Translations under genes and position numbers: made by a program
Shown here: positions 33,122 through 42,226 of the stretch, piece after piece
How positions within the stretch are numbered: position 1 is the stretch's first letter
Layout: every line of letters begins with the position of its first letter
Source: an uncultured Clostridia bacterium
GTDB lineage: Bacteria; Bacillota; Clostridia; Oscillospirales; Acutalibacteraceae
Direction of reading: 5' to 3'
NCBI GenBank assembly: GCA_947624835.1
Contig: CANQLX010000005.1
Span: 1 to 54,433, forward strand
DNA: 54,433 nucleotides
The notes under the pieces: generated by a model
Told to the model about the DNA's origin: nothing
What the model saw: the letters and a program-made list of their open reading frames with translations, nothing else
The model's database searches: none

Positions 33122-33910
33122 TTAATATATCAAATATTTGTTATCCTTTTCTGCAGCTACTGTTAGTGTGTAATCAATATTCCGCTTCATTTTATTTTGT
33201 TCAAAGGCACATATACTTGTCTGCTCAGCGAGCATTGGTATATTGTTTTCCTTACTGAGATGTGCAAGAACAAAACGTGTTGTCCCGCCCCTGACAAGCT
33301 TTACGGCGGTATATGCACAACTGTCATTTGACAGATGCCCATAATCGGAAAGTATGCGTTTTTTTAGGTTATACGGATAATCACCGTTTTGCAGCATTCT
33401 TATATCGTGGTTTGACTCAAGAACAACAGTATCACAACCGCTTATGGCAGCTTCAATATTATTGCTGATTATGCCTGTATCTGTAGCAAAAGCCGTCTTT
33501 CTTCCGTCAGCCGTTTCCACTACATATCCGTAGCCCTCGGCACAGTCATGCGAAATGCGAAAAGGGGTTATGTGCATATCATCTGTTTCAAGTCCGTCGA
33601 GAGTAATGGTAGAGATATCTACACTTTCATTTATAAGTGCTTTATTCTTCATTTCTGCGACCGTACCAACTGACGCATATACCTTTATTTTGTATTTGGA
33701 AGCAAGCACACGCAACCCTCTTGTATGGTCTATATGCTCATGTGTAACAAAAATTGCCCTTACATTTTTAATATCAAGCTCTCTTTCGTCAAGAGCCGTC
33801 TTTATTTGTTTTGCAGTTCTACCCGCATCTATAAGTATACCGCTTTCGTTTGTACCCAGATAATAGCAATTTCCCGAACTGCCACTGAAAAGCGGATATA
33901 GTCTTGGCAT
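33122..33910 (-). CDS. walJ: MBL-fold metallohydrolase, WalJ/YycJ family
   Basis: A 262-residue metallo-beta-lactamase-fold protein. Metal motif THEHIDHTRG at about 55-64, GSSGNCYYL near the start, FATDTGI for the bridging Asp, and LAHLSKENN near the end. WalJ/YycJ is reported as a 5'-3' exonuclease linked to mismatch repair and to cell-wall or cell-division coordination in Firmicutes. It lies between murA and rlmH; no walK/walR genes are present. ATG 33910 has a GGAAAGGA-type site. Confidence 0.9.
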   Translation of the reverse strand: MPRLYPLFSGSSGNCYYLGTNESGILIDAGRTAKQIKTALDERELDIKNVRAIFVTHEHIDHTRGLRVLASKYKIKVYASVGTVAEMKNKALINESVDISTITLDGLETDDMHITPFRISHDCAEGYGYVVETADGRKTAFATDTGIISNNIEAAISGCDTVVLESNHDIRMLQNGDYPYNLKKRILSDYGHLSNDSCAYTAVKLVRGGTTRFVLAHLSKENNIPMLAEQTSICAFEQNKMKRNIDYTLTVAAEKDNKYLIY

Positions 33911-33937
33911 TTTTGCATTTTCCTTTCCTGTTGATAT

Positions 33938-33961
33938 TTTCCTGTTTTCTAAAACAGGAAA
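33938..33961. repeat. Perfect 11-bp inverted repeat between murA and walJ
   Basis: TTTCCTGTTTT (33938-33948) and AAAACAGGAAA (33951-33961) are separated by two bases, near walJ. It has no clear T-run in the leftward direction and may be an RNA-processing hairpin or protein site. Confidence 0.5.
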
Positions 33962-33999
33962 GCCGACAGAATGTCAGACCTCCCGTAAATATCAGACAT

Positions 34000-35277
34000 T
34001 TAATTCCGTCCCATGCTGTCATTGGTTCTGATAATCCTTATATCGGCTCCTACCGCAGACAGCTTGCCGACTACATCCTCATAGCCACGCTGTATATGTC
34101 TTATATCTTCAATCTGTGTTGTACCCTTTGCACCCAAGGCAGCGACAATCATAGCAGCCCCAGCACGAAGATCTGTTGCTTTGACAGGAGCACCGGTAAG
34201 TCTTTCAACGCCCTTTATTATTGCAAGACTGCCATCAACGGATATATTTGCCCCCATTCTTCTTAGCTCATCCACATAACGGAAGCGGTTATCCCATACT
34301 GCCTCATTAACAATACTCGTACCGTCAGCAGTGGACAGAAGTGCTGTTATTTGCGGCTGCATATCTGTAGGAAAACCCGGATGCGGCATCGTTGTAACAT
34401 TACACCGTTTAAGCTTTCCCGTGCTGACAACACGAACAGAATCGTCATATTCCTCAACCGTAACACCCATTTCACGGAGCTTCGCCGTTATTGATTCAAG
34501 GTGCTTGGGAATGATATTCTGTATAATAACATCACCTCCGGCACAACAGGCAGCAGCCATATATGTTCCCGCCTCTATTTGATCGGGAATTATAGAATAT
34601 GTTGTTCCTCTGAGCTTTTTGACCCCGTTTATTTTTATAACATCGGTTCCTGCTCCTCTGACATCGGCCCCCATAGAATTGAGGAAATTTGCAAGATCCA
34701 CGATATGAGGTTCCTTTGCGGCATTTTCTATCGTTGTTTTGCCTTCTGCCTTTACAGCGGCAAGCATTACATTTACTGTCGCACCGACGGAAACAACATC
34801 AAGATATATATGGTCACCGACAAGCTTCTTAGCCTTGATTTTTATCATATCGTTCTCAACGCTGTGTGTGGCACCGAGGATACCAAACCCTTTAAGGTGC
34901 TGGTCAACAGGACGTACACCGAAATCACATCCGCCCGGAAGTGCAACATCTGCTCTCAGATATTTTCCGAGAAGTGCTCCCATAAGATAGCTCGAAGCTC
35001 TCATGTGACGGACAAGATCATAGGTAGCAACAGGTTCTTTTATTCCGCAGGGATCTATTTCTATCGAGGTTTTCCCTATATGTTTGACTTTTGCTCCCAT
35101 CTTACAAAGAATTTCATCTATAATATTAACGTCCTCTATATCAGGTACATTTTCTATAAGACACACACCGTCAGATAAAATCACTGCCGGTATTATAGCC
35201 ACAGCCGCATTTTTTGCACCGCTAATTTTTATTGTTCCGTGAAGCCTGTTGCCCCCGGTTATAACTAACTTTTCCAA
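34000..35277 (-). CDS. murA: UDP-N-acetylglucosamine 1-carboxyvinyltransferase MurA
   Basis: A 425-residue enzyme of the EPSP-synthase fold, catalysing the first committed step of peptidoglycan synthesis: transfer of enolpyruvate from PEP to UDP-GlcNAc. The PEP-binding loop Cys that fosfomycin modifies is present in PGGCDFGVRPVDQHLKGF, so Cys rather than the resistant Asp is used. HPGFPTDMQPQ and the DLRAGAAMI end region are typical. The start is TTG 35277 with a GGGAGTG site. A promoter at 35613-35641 may drive murA, walJ and rlmH through a 330-base leader. Confidence 0.96.
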   Translation of the reverse strand: MEKLVITGGNRLHGTIKISGAKNAAVAIIPAVILSDGVCLIENVPDIEDVNIIDEILCKMGAKVKHIGKTSIEIDPCGIKEPVATYDLVRHMRASSYLMGALLGKYLRADVALPGGCDFGVRPVDQHLKGFGILGATHSVENDMIKIKAKKLVGDHIYLDVVSVGATVNVMLAAVKAEGKTTIENAAKEPHIVDLANFLNSMGADVRGAGTDVIKINGVKKLRGTTYSIIPDQIEAGTYMAAACCAGGDVIIQNIIPKHLESITAKLREMGVTVEEYDDSVRVVSTGKLKRCNVTTMPHPGFPTDMQPQITALLSTADGTSIVNEAVWDNRFRYVDELRRMGANISVDGSLAIIKGVERLTGAPVKATDLRAGAAMIVAALGAKGTTQIEDIRHIQRGYEDVVGKLSAVGADIRIIRTNDSMGRN

Positions 35278-35298
35278 AGCTCAACACTCCCACCGTTA

Positions 35299-35544
35299 TT
35301 ATTTGAAGGAATATAAGATTTTTTCCGGACTTTTTCTGACGATGATCCTTTTATATAATGTTATGCCCGGATTTTTTTTCGGGATGTTGTTCCTCATTTG
35401 ATTTAATCTGAGGCTTCGTGCGAATACTCCATACAACAGACCGTTCAATGCAATTAACGAAGAAGTTTGATTCGATACGCTTTCCCGATTATGCGTAATC
35501 ATATTTTTGACGGCTGAGACTGCGGATATTTTTACCGCATACAA
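35299..35544 (-). CDS. Possible small hypothetical protein upstream of murA
   Basis: An 81-codon frame between the promoter at 35613-35641 and murA, with a TTG start and no convincing ribosome-binding site. The product would be basic, soluble and unlike any family I know. It may be a real leader gene, a decayed gene, or chance. The rest of the 575-base gap (35278-35853) is AT-rich and shows only the promoter. Confidence 0.25.
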   Translation of the reverse strand: MYAVKISAVSAVKNMITHNRESVSNQTSSLIALNGLLYGVFARSLRLNQMRNNIPKKNPGITLYKRIIVRKSPEKILYSFK

Positions 35545-35612
35545 ATATAAAACCTATACTGTGCACGAATTACTGTTGATAGCAAAAATAAAAACAAAGT
35601 AACTCCTGAGTA

Positions 35613-35641
35613 ATAATAATACAAATAATAATCAAAGTCAA
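35613..35641 (-). promoter_or_regulatory. Leftward promoter TTGACT-17-TATTAT before murA
   Basis: On the minus strand the -35 TTGACT lies at 35641-35636 and the -10 TATTAT at 35618-35613, with 17 bases between. It is the best promoter-like signal in the murA leader region. Confidence 0.5.
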
Positions 35642-35853
35642 TATAAATTTTTCCTAAAGCTTACATTTTCATTAAAATAAAGCATATTTTCCAAAAAAAG
35701 ACCCGATAAATGACAAAAATGACACTTTACCATCAACTATTATACAAGAAGATATATACTTTCAATAATAATATCATGTTATATTATTCTGCCTGTTAAG
35801 TTGTCATACAGTATTCGTACAGAAGAGGAGTATTCTTTTGTGGGAACATTGCC

Positions 35854-37266
35854 TCAGGCATTATAAAATTCATACAATGCTCTGTAGGTCATATAAACAT
35901 CAAGCTTTGAAACTATTTCCATAGGAGCGTGCATGGAGAGAACAGCCACACCGAGATCCACAACATCTGCATTGAGGTTTGCGACAAATTTTGCTATTGT
36001 TCCGCCGCCTCCTCCGTCAACCTTACCGAGCTCGGCGATTTGGAAAAGAACTTTTTTCCCGTCAAGCAGACTGCGTATTTTTGCCATATACTCCGCACTT
36101 GCATCAGAGGTTGAATATTTTCCGCCGCTGCCTGTATACTTTGATATAACCGTTCCGCCGTTTATATATGCTGAATTATTAGCTTCAAATGCAGAAGAGT
36201 ATGTCGGATCATAGGCTGCACTTACATCTGCCGAAAGACAGGTGCTTTTTGCCATAATATGGCGGACCTCTTCTCCGTCAGCTTTTGCAAGATCCTCAAT
36301 AAAATCTATCATATAGGTTGATTTCATGCCTGTATTTCCGTCGCTGCCTATTTCCTCCCTGTCTGTAAGCACGGTTATGACTGTGCTCTCGGGCATTTCC
36401 GTATCTATTGCAGCAAGCAAAGCAGGGTATGCGCATACTTTATCGTCATGTCCGTAGGCAGCAATCATACTCCTGTCAAAGCCGAGATCCCTCGCCTTGT
36501 CAGCCGGAACCATTGAAAGGTCGGCGGAAGCAAAATCCTCCTCAATTATACCGTATTTTTCAAAAAGTATATTCATTATATTCAGCTTGACATTTTCGCT
36601 TTCTTTGTCTGTGCTGAACGGTCTGCTTCCGATTAGAACATTTAGTTGTTCGCCGTCAAATGCCTTTGTCATAACCTTTGACATCTGCTCGTTGGCAAGG
36701 TGGGGGAGAAGGTCGGTAACGCAGAAACAGGGCTCGTCCGTGTTCTCACCGATATTTACCGTTATACAGCTGCCGTCCTTCAGTGCAACCACTCCGTGAA
36801 GTGCAAGCGGAATTGTGGGCCACTGATATTTTTTCAGACCTCCATAATAATGGGTCTTGAAAAGTGCGAGATCATCAGCCTCATATAAAGGATTAGGTTT
36901 AAGGTCAAGCCGTGGTGAATCTATATGAGCAATCCCAAGCCGTACTCCGTCATGTGTTCCTTTTTTGCCTATAACAGCAAGAATTACAGCCTGATTCCTG
37001 TTATTTACATATACCTTATCGCCTGCTTTATATTCTTTTTTGCGGTCATATTCGGTAAAGCCGGAATCTTCGGCGGCAGCTACCGCATAAGCAACTGCTT
37101 CACGTTCTATTTTAGCATTATTAAGAAAATTCTTATAATTCTCACAGAACCTGTCTGCCTTTTCAATTTCTTCTTTGCTTACTCTGCAGCAGCCGTTTTT
37201 TCTGTTACGGAAAAGCTTTTCCTTAAGCTTTTCGGATGTGCTCTTTTCTTCCTTATTGTTTGACAT
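35854..37266 (-). CDS. apeB: M18-family aspartyl aminopeptidase
   Basis: A 470-residue cytoplasmic zinc aminopeptidase. The M18 metal-site motifs are visible: AHIDSPRLDLKP (His and Asp), LTDREEIGSDGNTG (Glu pair) and the final MHAPMEIVSKLDVYM region with a His ligand. It trims N-terminal acidic residues from peptides. The first 25 residues are Lys/Glu-rich. Length and order are those of the bacterial ApeB/LAP4 type. It is the last gene of the leftward series from prfA, 61 bases after the transglycosylase. Confidence 0.93.
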   Translation of the reverse strand: MSNNKEEKSTSEKLKEKLFRNRKNGCCRVSKEEIEKADRFCENYKNFLNNAKIEREAVAYAVAAAEDSGFTEYDRKKEYKAGDKVYVNNRNQAVILAVIGKKGTHDGVRLGIAHIDSPRLDLKPNPLYEADDLALFKTHYYGGLKKYQWPTIPLALHGVVALKDGSCITVNIGENTDEPCFCVTDLLPHLANEQMSKVMTKAFDGEQLNVLIGSRPFSTDKESENVKLNIMNILFEKYGIIEEDFASADLSMVPADKARDLGFDRSMIAAYGHDDKVCAYPALLAAIDTEMPESTVITVLTDREEIGSDGNTGMKSTYMIDFIEDLAKADGEEVRHIMAKSTCLSADVSAAYDPTYSSAFEANNSAYINGGTVISKYTGSGGKYSTSDASAEYMAKIRSLLDGKKVLFQIAELGKVDGGGGGTIAKFVANLNADVVDLGVAVLSMHAPMEIVSKLDVYMTYRALYEFYNA

Positions 37267-37327
37267 AGTCCATCGTTCCTTTCGTATTTTAATATATTTT
37301 CATTTCTTATTTTTAAAAATCAAATTG

Positions 37328-37930
37328 CTAGTTTGTACTGTCATAAAGTCTTTTATAACAGCTTTTGTTTTGTACAACAACGTGCCTGTAATTTTCGGTT
37401 TCTCCAAACGGTACCTCTTTAAGGGTTTTTCCGTCGTCGGAATACTGTTTTTCCCCAAGCCATGAATCCACATGACCGACCCCTGCATTATATGCACAGA
37501 TAGCGGTATCTTCATTACCATACATATCAAGAAGAACAGATAAAATATTCGTACCGTAATCTATATTTATTTCGCTGTTATAAAGATCGTCAACGGTATA
37601 ATTTTTATATTCCCCATCCACGTAATAGGTTTGTATCCATTCAAAGGTATCCGGGGTTATCTGCATAAGACCTATTGCTCCGGCTGGGGATACAGCATCA
37701 GGGTTAAAATTACTTTCTGTTTTTATCACTCCGTATATTAGATATTTATCTACACCGTATTTTTCCGAGGCGGCCTCAACCTCTGTCTGATATTTCAGCG
37801 GATATGTATCATAAATATACTTGTTATATAATGATTTAAGTATAAACGAACCTACTGTTGCCGCAACAAGAACAACAGCAACGCATATCAATACTTTTAC
37901 AGTTACCTTTTTTTTCACCCGATGATTCAA
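37328..37930 (-). CDS. Membrane-anchored lytic transglycosylase (SLT fold)
   Basis: A 200-residue protein with a basic N-terminus, signal anchor at about 12-32 (VLICVAVVLVAATVGSFIL) and a goose-lysozyme-like SLT domain at 50-190. Catalytic Glu is E72 in GVIKTESNFNPDAVS; AIGLMQITPDTFEW and ICAYNAGVGHVDSWL are the other family motifs. It cleaves the glycan strands of peptidoglycan outside the membrane. It overlaps coaE by 4 bases. Confidence 0.92.
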   Translation of the reverse strand: MNHRVKKKVTVKVLICVAVVLVAATVGSFILKSLYNKYIYDTYPLKYQTEVEAASEKYGVDKYLIYGVIKTESNFNPDAVSPAGAIGLMQITPDTFEWIQTYYVDGEYKNYTVDDLYNSEINIDYGTNILSVLLDMYGNEDTAICAYNAGVGHVDSWLGEKQYSDDGKTLKEVPFGETENYRHVVVQNKSCYKRLYDSTN

Positions 37931-38541
37931 CCCCCTTCATAATGAGTCTTGATATGGTTAAGAGTTTTCCTGAAATTTTCTTTGACAAGATTTATGTCCT
38001 GTCCTCCGTCTATTATGTAATCCGAGTTCTTTGTATAATATTCCTCATTATACTGAGCATTTATCCTCAGCAAAGCATCCTTTTCGCTTATGCCGTCACG
38101 TCTAAGTATACGTTTAAGACGGATATTCCTGTCTGCAACTATTGCTATGATGTAATCGCAAAGACGGTCACCGCCGCTCTCAAAGAGCTGCGGAGCATCA
38201 AATAATATCACATCATAATCCTTATGCATTAATTCTTCAATATATTCCCGACATCTGTTTATTATCCACGGGTGGGTAACACTGTTCAGTAAATCGGTAT
38301 TTTTACGGCTTGAAAAGGCTCTTTCGGCAAGAAGCTTTCTTTTGCAAAAGCCGCTACTATCTATTATATCATATCCGAAAATTTCCGCAAGTCTTTTCAG
38401 ACAATCCGACCCCATTGTCAGTGTCTCTGCTGCCACAGAATCAGCATCTACAACAGCACAGCCCAAGCTCTCGGCATATTTTGATACAGTGCTTTTTCCT
38501 GAACCTGTCTGACCCGTAAGCCCTACAATAAGCTTTTTCAT
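37927..38541 (-). CDS. coaE: Dephospho-CoA kinase
   Basis: A 204-residue P-loop kinase performing the last step of coenzyme A synthesis, ATP-dependent phosphorylation of the ribose 3'-OH. Walker A is GLTGQTGSGKST at 7-18; VVDADSVAAE gives the acidic acceptor site, and LLINAQYNEEYY resembles the usual CoaE lid/LID end. It is translationally coupled at both ends, to sua5 upstream and to the transglycosylase downstream. Confidence 0.94.
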   Translation of the reverse strand: MKKLIVGLTGQTGSGKSTVSKYAESLGCAVVDADSVAAETLTMGSDCLKRLAEIFGYDIIDSSGFCKRKLLAERAFSSRKNTDLLNSVTHPWIINRCREYIEELMHKDYDVILFDAPQLFESGGDRLCDYIIAIVADRNIRLKRILRRDGISEKDALLRINAQYNEEYYTKNSDYIIDGGQDINLVKENFRKTLNHIKTHYEGG

Positions 38542-39569
38542 TTATTTTCTGTACCCTCCAAGCGAATAATATTGAACCCTGCTGCCCGTATTATTCTGTT
38601 ATATACCGCAAGTCCCACACCTTTTTTTTCGGGACAGTGGGCATATACAGCAGCAAAACCCATTTCATCAGCTTTTCTTAGTGCTGTGAAGAGCAAATGT
38701 GCCTGTTCGTCATAATCATACCTTTTTCCTATCGGTATATAGGGAAGGTTGATATGTTCTATATCCTCACTGTAGCAAAGCACGGCCGTATCCTTATCGG
38801 TAATTTTATTTATATATCTGTAAAATGCATCGTTTCCGCCATCAAGCAAAATCACCTTGGCTTTCGGGGAATAATGCCTGTACTTCATTCCGGGACTTTC
38901 AGCTTTATCTCCTTCTGCAAGAGGATTTGTTACAGCATCGGATATCTGAATTTCGCCTATTGCAGCTTCCAACTGTTCAACAGTAATTCCTCCCGGTCTG
39001 AGGAGTGTAGGGATTTCCGCCGCAAGTGTAATGACGGTTGATTCCACACCGACCTCACAGTCGCCTCCATCAATTACAGCATCAATTCTTCCGTTCATAT
39101 CCTCAAGTACATGACGGAATGAAGTCGGGCTTGGACTTCCCGAAAGATTTGCCGAAGGTGCGGCAAGGGGAGAGGACATGGATATAAGCTTTTGTGCTGT
39201 TTTATGTGACGGGAAGCGTATTGCTACCGTATTAAGTTCAGCACTTACCTCCACAGGTATAATATCCGATTTTGGGAGAATGATTGTAAGCGGTCCGGGC
39301 CAAAATTTTTCGGCAAGAATTGCGGCTTTTTCGGGGAAATCCCTGACAAGTGGATATATTTGTGAGATATCGGAAATATGTACTATCAGCGGATTGTCCA
39401 TTGGACGACCCTTCGCCTTGAATATTTTCCTGACAGCATTTCCGTTCAGTGCATCAGCGGCAAGTCCGTAAACAGTTTCGGTGGGCATTGCAGCAATGCC
39501 GCCATGCATTATAATTTCTGCTGCCTTTTTTATATCCTCGTCATCCGAGGAAAGTATAAGTGTTTTCAT
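38538..39569 (-). CDS. sua5: L-threonylcarbamoyladenylate synthase, Sua5 type
   Basis: A 343-residue long-form TsaC. Residues 10-200 hold the YrdC domain with GGIAAMPTETVYGLAADALN and KGRPMDNPLIVHI; residues 230-340 form the Sua5 domain (PGMKYRHYSPKAKVILLDGG). It makes threonylcarbamoyl-AMP from threonine, bicarbonate and ATP for the t6A37 modification of ANN-decoding tRNAs. Placement two genes from prfA is common in Firmicutes. It overlaps coaE by 4 bases. Confidence 0.96.
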   Translation of the reverse strand: MKTLILSSDDEDIKKAAEIIMHGGIAAMPTETVYGLAADALNGNAVRKIFKAKGRPMDNPLIVHISDISQIYPLVRDFPEKAAILAEKFWPGPLTIILPKSDIIPVEVSAELNTVAIRFPSHKTAQKLISMSSPLAAPSANLSGSPSPTSFRHVLEDMNGRIDAVIDGGDCEVGVESTVITLAAEIPTLLRPGGITVEQLEAAIGEIQISDAVTNPLAEGDKAESPGMKYRHYSPKAKVILLDGGNDAFYRYINKITDKDTAVLCYSEDIEHINLPYIPIGKRYDYDEQAHLLFTALRKADEMGFAAVYAHCPEKKGVGLAVYNRIIRAAGFNIIRLEGTENK

Positions 39570-39589
39570 TGTATCAATCCTGTTTTTCT

Positions 39590-40534
39590 TTAATATTTTT
39601 TTAAATAATTTTCATCATTCGGATCTTTCGAATATAAGGTCTGATTCTTTAGGGAACTGTCTATATAAAAATTACCTTCATCATTCAGACCGCCCTCATA
39701 AAACAAATCCTCCTGTGCTGTCATATGTGTCAGCAAATCTTCATTGCCCTCATCCACAGCCCCTTCGTCGCGTACATTATGTTTGGTATTTACAAAAAAG
39801 CTGTCACCTTGTTTTGTGTCGGTTTCATACAGACCGTCATTTTCAAATATATAATCTTTTTTGTCAAGGGGTTTTTCTTCGATTATTTTTCCCTTACGGA
39901 TTGCCCATGAGATACAGGCATTTTTGATGGTTTTCCTTAGCAACAGCGGTATCAGTAATACAAGCAGACCGGCAGTTACAAAAGTAAAGATAATATATTT
40001 ATCGGGTATTTTACTGTCTGCTTCTGTTATATCTATTATACAATCAAGCATGGCATCCTGTGTTCCACTTTTTATATTATGTTTTTTAAGGTAATTGCTT
40101 GCTATAAGTTCAAGATTCAGTGAACTTCTGTCTGCATAGGAAAGTTGGCGGACAAATCCGCGAAAATCTACGGATTTACGATCCCCTCTCATCATGTTCC
40201 GGATTTCTTTATCTGTTTCTGTGCCTGTAAGCGTCCGTATAAGAAGAATTTTCTGTGACGACGTTGTCATAATGTAGTACTGGATTTCTCCTTCTCCGGA
40301 ATCGTCATTTCCGTACATTGTTCCGTCAATATGCGTCAATTCTCCTCTTATCTCTGTTCCCACGGTAAGGGTATCGAAATTTTCCTGTGATAAAAGCTCT
40401 GGCAGATTTTCATTGGATTTTATCATTTGGATACCTGCAGATATTTGATTGACAATAAGTATAATACAGACAGCAACCATTATAATTTTTGCCATTTCCC
40501 ATTTATTTCCTACAAAGTACCAATTTTTAAACAT
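39590..40534 (-). CDS. Two-helix membrane protein of unknown function
   Basis: A 314-residue protein. One membrane helix lies at about 16-34 and a second at about 183-200 (YIIFTFVTAGLLVLLIPLLL). The 150 residues between should be outside and resemble a beta-rich OB-like domain (VGTEIRGELTHIDGTMYGND). The cytoplasmic tail is acidic. I recall similar proteins in this position in Ruminococcus relatives but cannot name a family. It lies in the prfA operon with 20-23-base spacing on both sides, so it is co-expressed with translation and cell-wall genes. Confidence 0.7.
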   Translation of the reverse strand: MFKNWYFVGNKWEMAKIIMVAVCIILIVNQISAGIQMIKSNENLPELLSQENFDTLTVGTEIRGELTHIDGTMYGNDDSGEGEIQYYIMTTSSQKILLIRTLTGTETDKEIRNMMRGDRKSVDFRGFVRQLSYADRSSLNLELIASNYLKKHNIKSGTQDAMLDCIIDITEADSKIPDKYIIFTFVTAGLLVLLIPLLLRKTIKNACISWAIRKGKIIEEKPLDKKDYIFENDGLYETDTKQGDSFFVNTKHNVRDEGAVDEGNEDLLTHMTAQEDLFYEGGLNDEGNFYIDSSLKNQTLYSKDPNDENYLKKY

Positions 40535-40556
40535 ATTCCGTTACCCCCATCAATAT

Positions 40557-41630
40557 TTATACATCATTACTGTTTTGTAGTTGTGCTGCTCGGTCTGCGG
40601 AAATGAGGGCATCAATTATTTCATCTATGTTCCCATTCAAAATATCATCAATCTTATATAGAGTAAGTCCTATTCTATGGTCTGTAATTCTGCCTTGTGG
40701 GTAGTTGTAGGTGCGTATTCGTTCGCTTCTGTCACCCGTTCCTACCTGAGAGCGGCGTTCGCTTGCAACCTGATTTTGTTGTTTTTGTCTTTCAGCCTCG
40801 AGAAGTCTTGATTTCAGAACTTTCATTGCCTTGTCCTTATTTTTATACTGACTCCTCTCATCCTGACATTCAACAACAAGACCGGTCGGAATGTGGGTTA
40901 TGCGTATTGCCGATTCTGTTTTGTTTATATGCTGACCGCCGGCACCGCTTGAACGGTAAGTATCTATTTTGAGATCCGTAGGGTCAATATTTACCTCAAC
41001 ATCCTCAGCCTCCGGCAAAACGGCAACGGTTACTGTTGAGGTATGTATTCTTCCCTGAGTTTCGGTATCCGGAACTCTTTGCACTCTATGGACACCACTT
41101 TCAAATTTCAATCTTGAATATGCCCCAGCACCGTTAATCATAAAGCTTATTTCCTTGAATCCTCCAAGCTCCGTTTCATTTGCACCAAGCTGTTCGGTAT
41201 TCCAGCCCTTCTTTGCCGCATACATGGAATACATCCTATATAATACAGCGGCAAAAAGTGCGGCCTCTTCGCCGCCTGCCCCACCTCTTATTTCAACTAT
41301 TACATTTCTTTCGTCGTTGGGATCCTTGGGCAGAAGGAGAATTTTTAATTCTTCGTTTATTTCATCGAGCTTATGCTCACATTCGGTGATTTCTTCTTGA
41401 ATCATCTCTTTCAGCTCATTATCGTTTTCCTCTGCAAGCATTTCTCTCGCACCCGTAAGCTCATCATTATATTTTTTGTATTCCTTATATTTCAGGGCTA
41501 TCGGTTCAACCGTCTTAAGCTCCTTCATGGTTTGAGTATATTTTTCTGCGGATGCCGCAATCTGCGGGTCACAAAGCTTTGATGAGAGCTCTTCATATTT
41601 ATTCTCAAATATCTTAAGTTTCTCGATCAT
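40557..41630 (-). CDS. prfA: Peptide chain release factor 1
   Basis: A 357-residue class I release factor. The GGQ motif that triggers peptidyl-tRNA hydrolysis is in [20 protein letters not shown]. Domain 2 has a PETETQ-like stop-codon recognition stretch as [15 protein letters not shown]1 normally has P-A/V-T, and PDT here fits the RF1 rather than the RF2 (SPF) type. [20 protein letters not shown] is the conserved end. It is the second gene of the operon begun by DUF951. Confidence 0.97.
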   Translation of the reverse strand: MIEKLKIFENKYEELSSKLCDPQIAASAEKYTQTMKELKTVEPIALKYKEYKKYNDELTGAREMLAEENDNELKEMIQEEITECEHKLDEINEELKILLLPKDPNDERNVIVEIRGGAGGEEAALFAAVLYRMYSMYAAKKGWNTEQLGANETELGGFKEISFMINGAGAYSRLKFESGVHRVQRVPDTETQGRIHTSTVTVAVLPEAEDVEVNIDPTDLKIDTYRSSGAGGQHINKTESAIRITHIPTGLVVECQDERSQYKNKDKAMKVLKSRLLEAERQKQQNQVASERRSQVGTGDRSERIRTYNYPQGRITDHRIGLTLYKIDDILNGNIDEIIDALISADRAAQLQNSNDV

Positions 41631-41706
41631 ACTATATCTCCTTATAAGGTATTCTTTTCTCCGAATTTTGTATTTGCTGCATAAAGATAAAACAGGTTTA
41701 ACCTAT

Positions 41707-41904
41707 TCAGCTTTCAGTTTGTCTTATCACCCTGCGTATATTTTTTTCCGCTTTCAGGCGGGGAAGCATTATTTCATGTCCGCATCCAAGACAGCGTATT
41801 TTGAAATCCATACCTATGCGGAGTACAAGAAACTGCTTGCTGTTTTCTTTTCCACATGGATGAGCCTTTTTCATTTCAAGAACATCATTAAGTCTTATGT
41901 CCAT
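41707..41904 (-). CDS. DUF951-family protein
   Basis: A 65-residue protein matching DUF951: MDIRLNDVLEMKKAHPCG, VLRIGMDFKIRCLGCGHEIM and LPRLKAEKNIRRVI. The single Cys of HPCG and the CLGCGH pair may form a metal site. The family is nearly universal in Firmicutes, but the function is unknown; it often lies near S6/ssb or release-factor genes. ATG 41904 has an AGGAGG site and a promoter 28 bases upstream. Confidence 0.9.
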   Translation of the reverse strand: MDIRLNDVLEMKKAHPCGKENSKQFLVLRIGMDFKIRCLGCGHEIMLPRLKAEKNIRRVIRQTES

Positions 41905-41931
41905 AAATATCCTCCTGATGTATATATGAAT

Positions 41932-41960
41932 ATTATATCACCGTTTGTTTTATTTTACAA
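41932..41960 (-). promoter_or_regulatory. Leftward promoter of the DUF951-prfA operon, TTGTAA-17-TATAAT
   Basis: On the minus strand TTGTAA lies at 41960-41955 and TATAAT at 41937-41932, with a 17-base spacer, ending 28 bases before the DUF951 start. Confidence 0.65.
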
Positions 41961-42081
41961 TTATTAAAATAAATTGCCCTTGAAAAAGAAAGCTATAGTA
42001 TGATATTATTTTATATAGAACGGATTTATGTGCAGGTACTATGTTACGTATGCGTCAATATCTGTATGTGCGGACTTTATG

Positions 42082-42097
42082 AAAACTTTAAAGTTTT
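42082..42097. promoter_or_regulatory. 16-bp perfect palindrome upstream of the VTC/DUF4956 operon
   Basis: AAAACTTTAAAGTTTT is fully symmetric and lies 39 bases before the -35 of the promoter at 42136. It is a plausible regulator-binding site; AT-rich chance symmetry is the alternative. Confidence 0.4.
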
Positions 42098-42135
42098 TAA
42101 GCCAAACTTTTCTTTTTCTTAATATTGACGGAATA

Positions 42136-42164
42136 TTGAGTTTAATTTTAAGTTGTAATATTAT
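42136..42164 (+). promoter_or_regulatory. Promoter of the VTC/DUF4956 operon, TTGAGT-17-TATTAT
   Basis: TTGAGT (42136-42141) and TATTAT (42159-42164) with a 17-base spacer lie 63 bases before the VTC start. An alternative -35, TTGACG, is at 42125-42130. Confidence 0.5.
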
Positions 42165-42226
42165 ATAAAGATTATTGGTTGGTATACCGCTTCGGGTCGT
42201 ATCAGCTTTGTGTTGGGGGTGAGTCT

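Noticed and set aside
34501..35178. Plus-strand frame of 225 codons opposite murA
   Set aside because: murA is unambiguous on the minus strand; this frame is antisense and unlike any protein.
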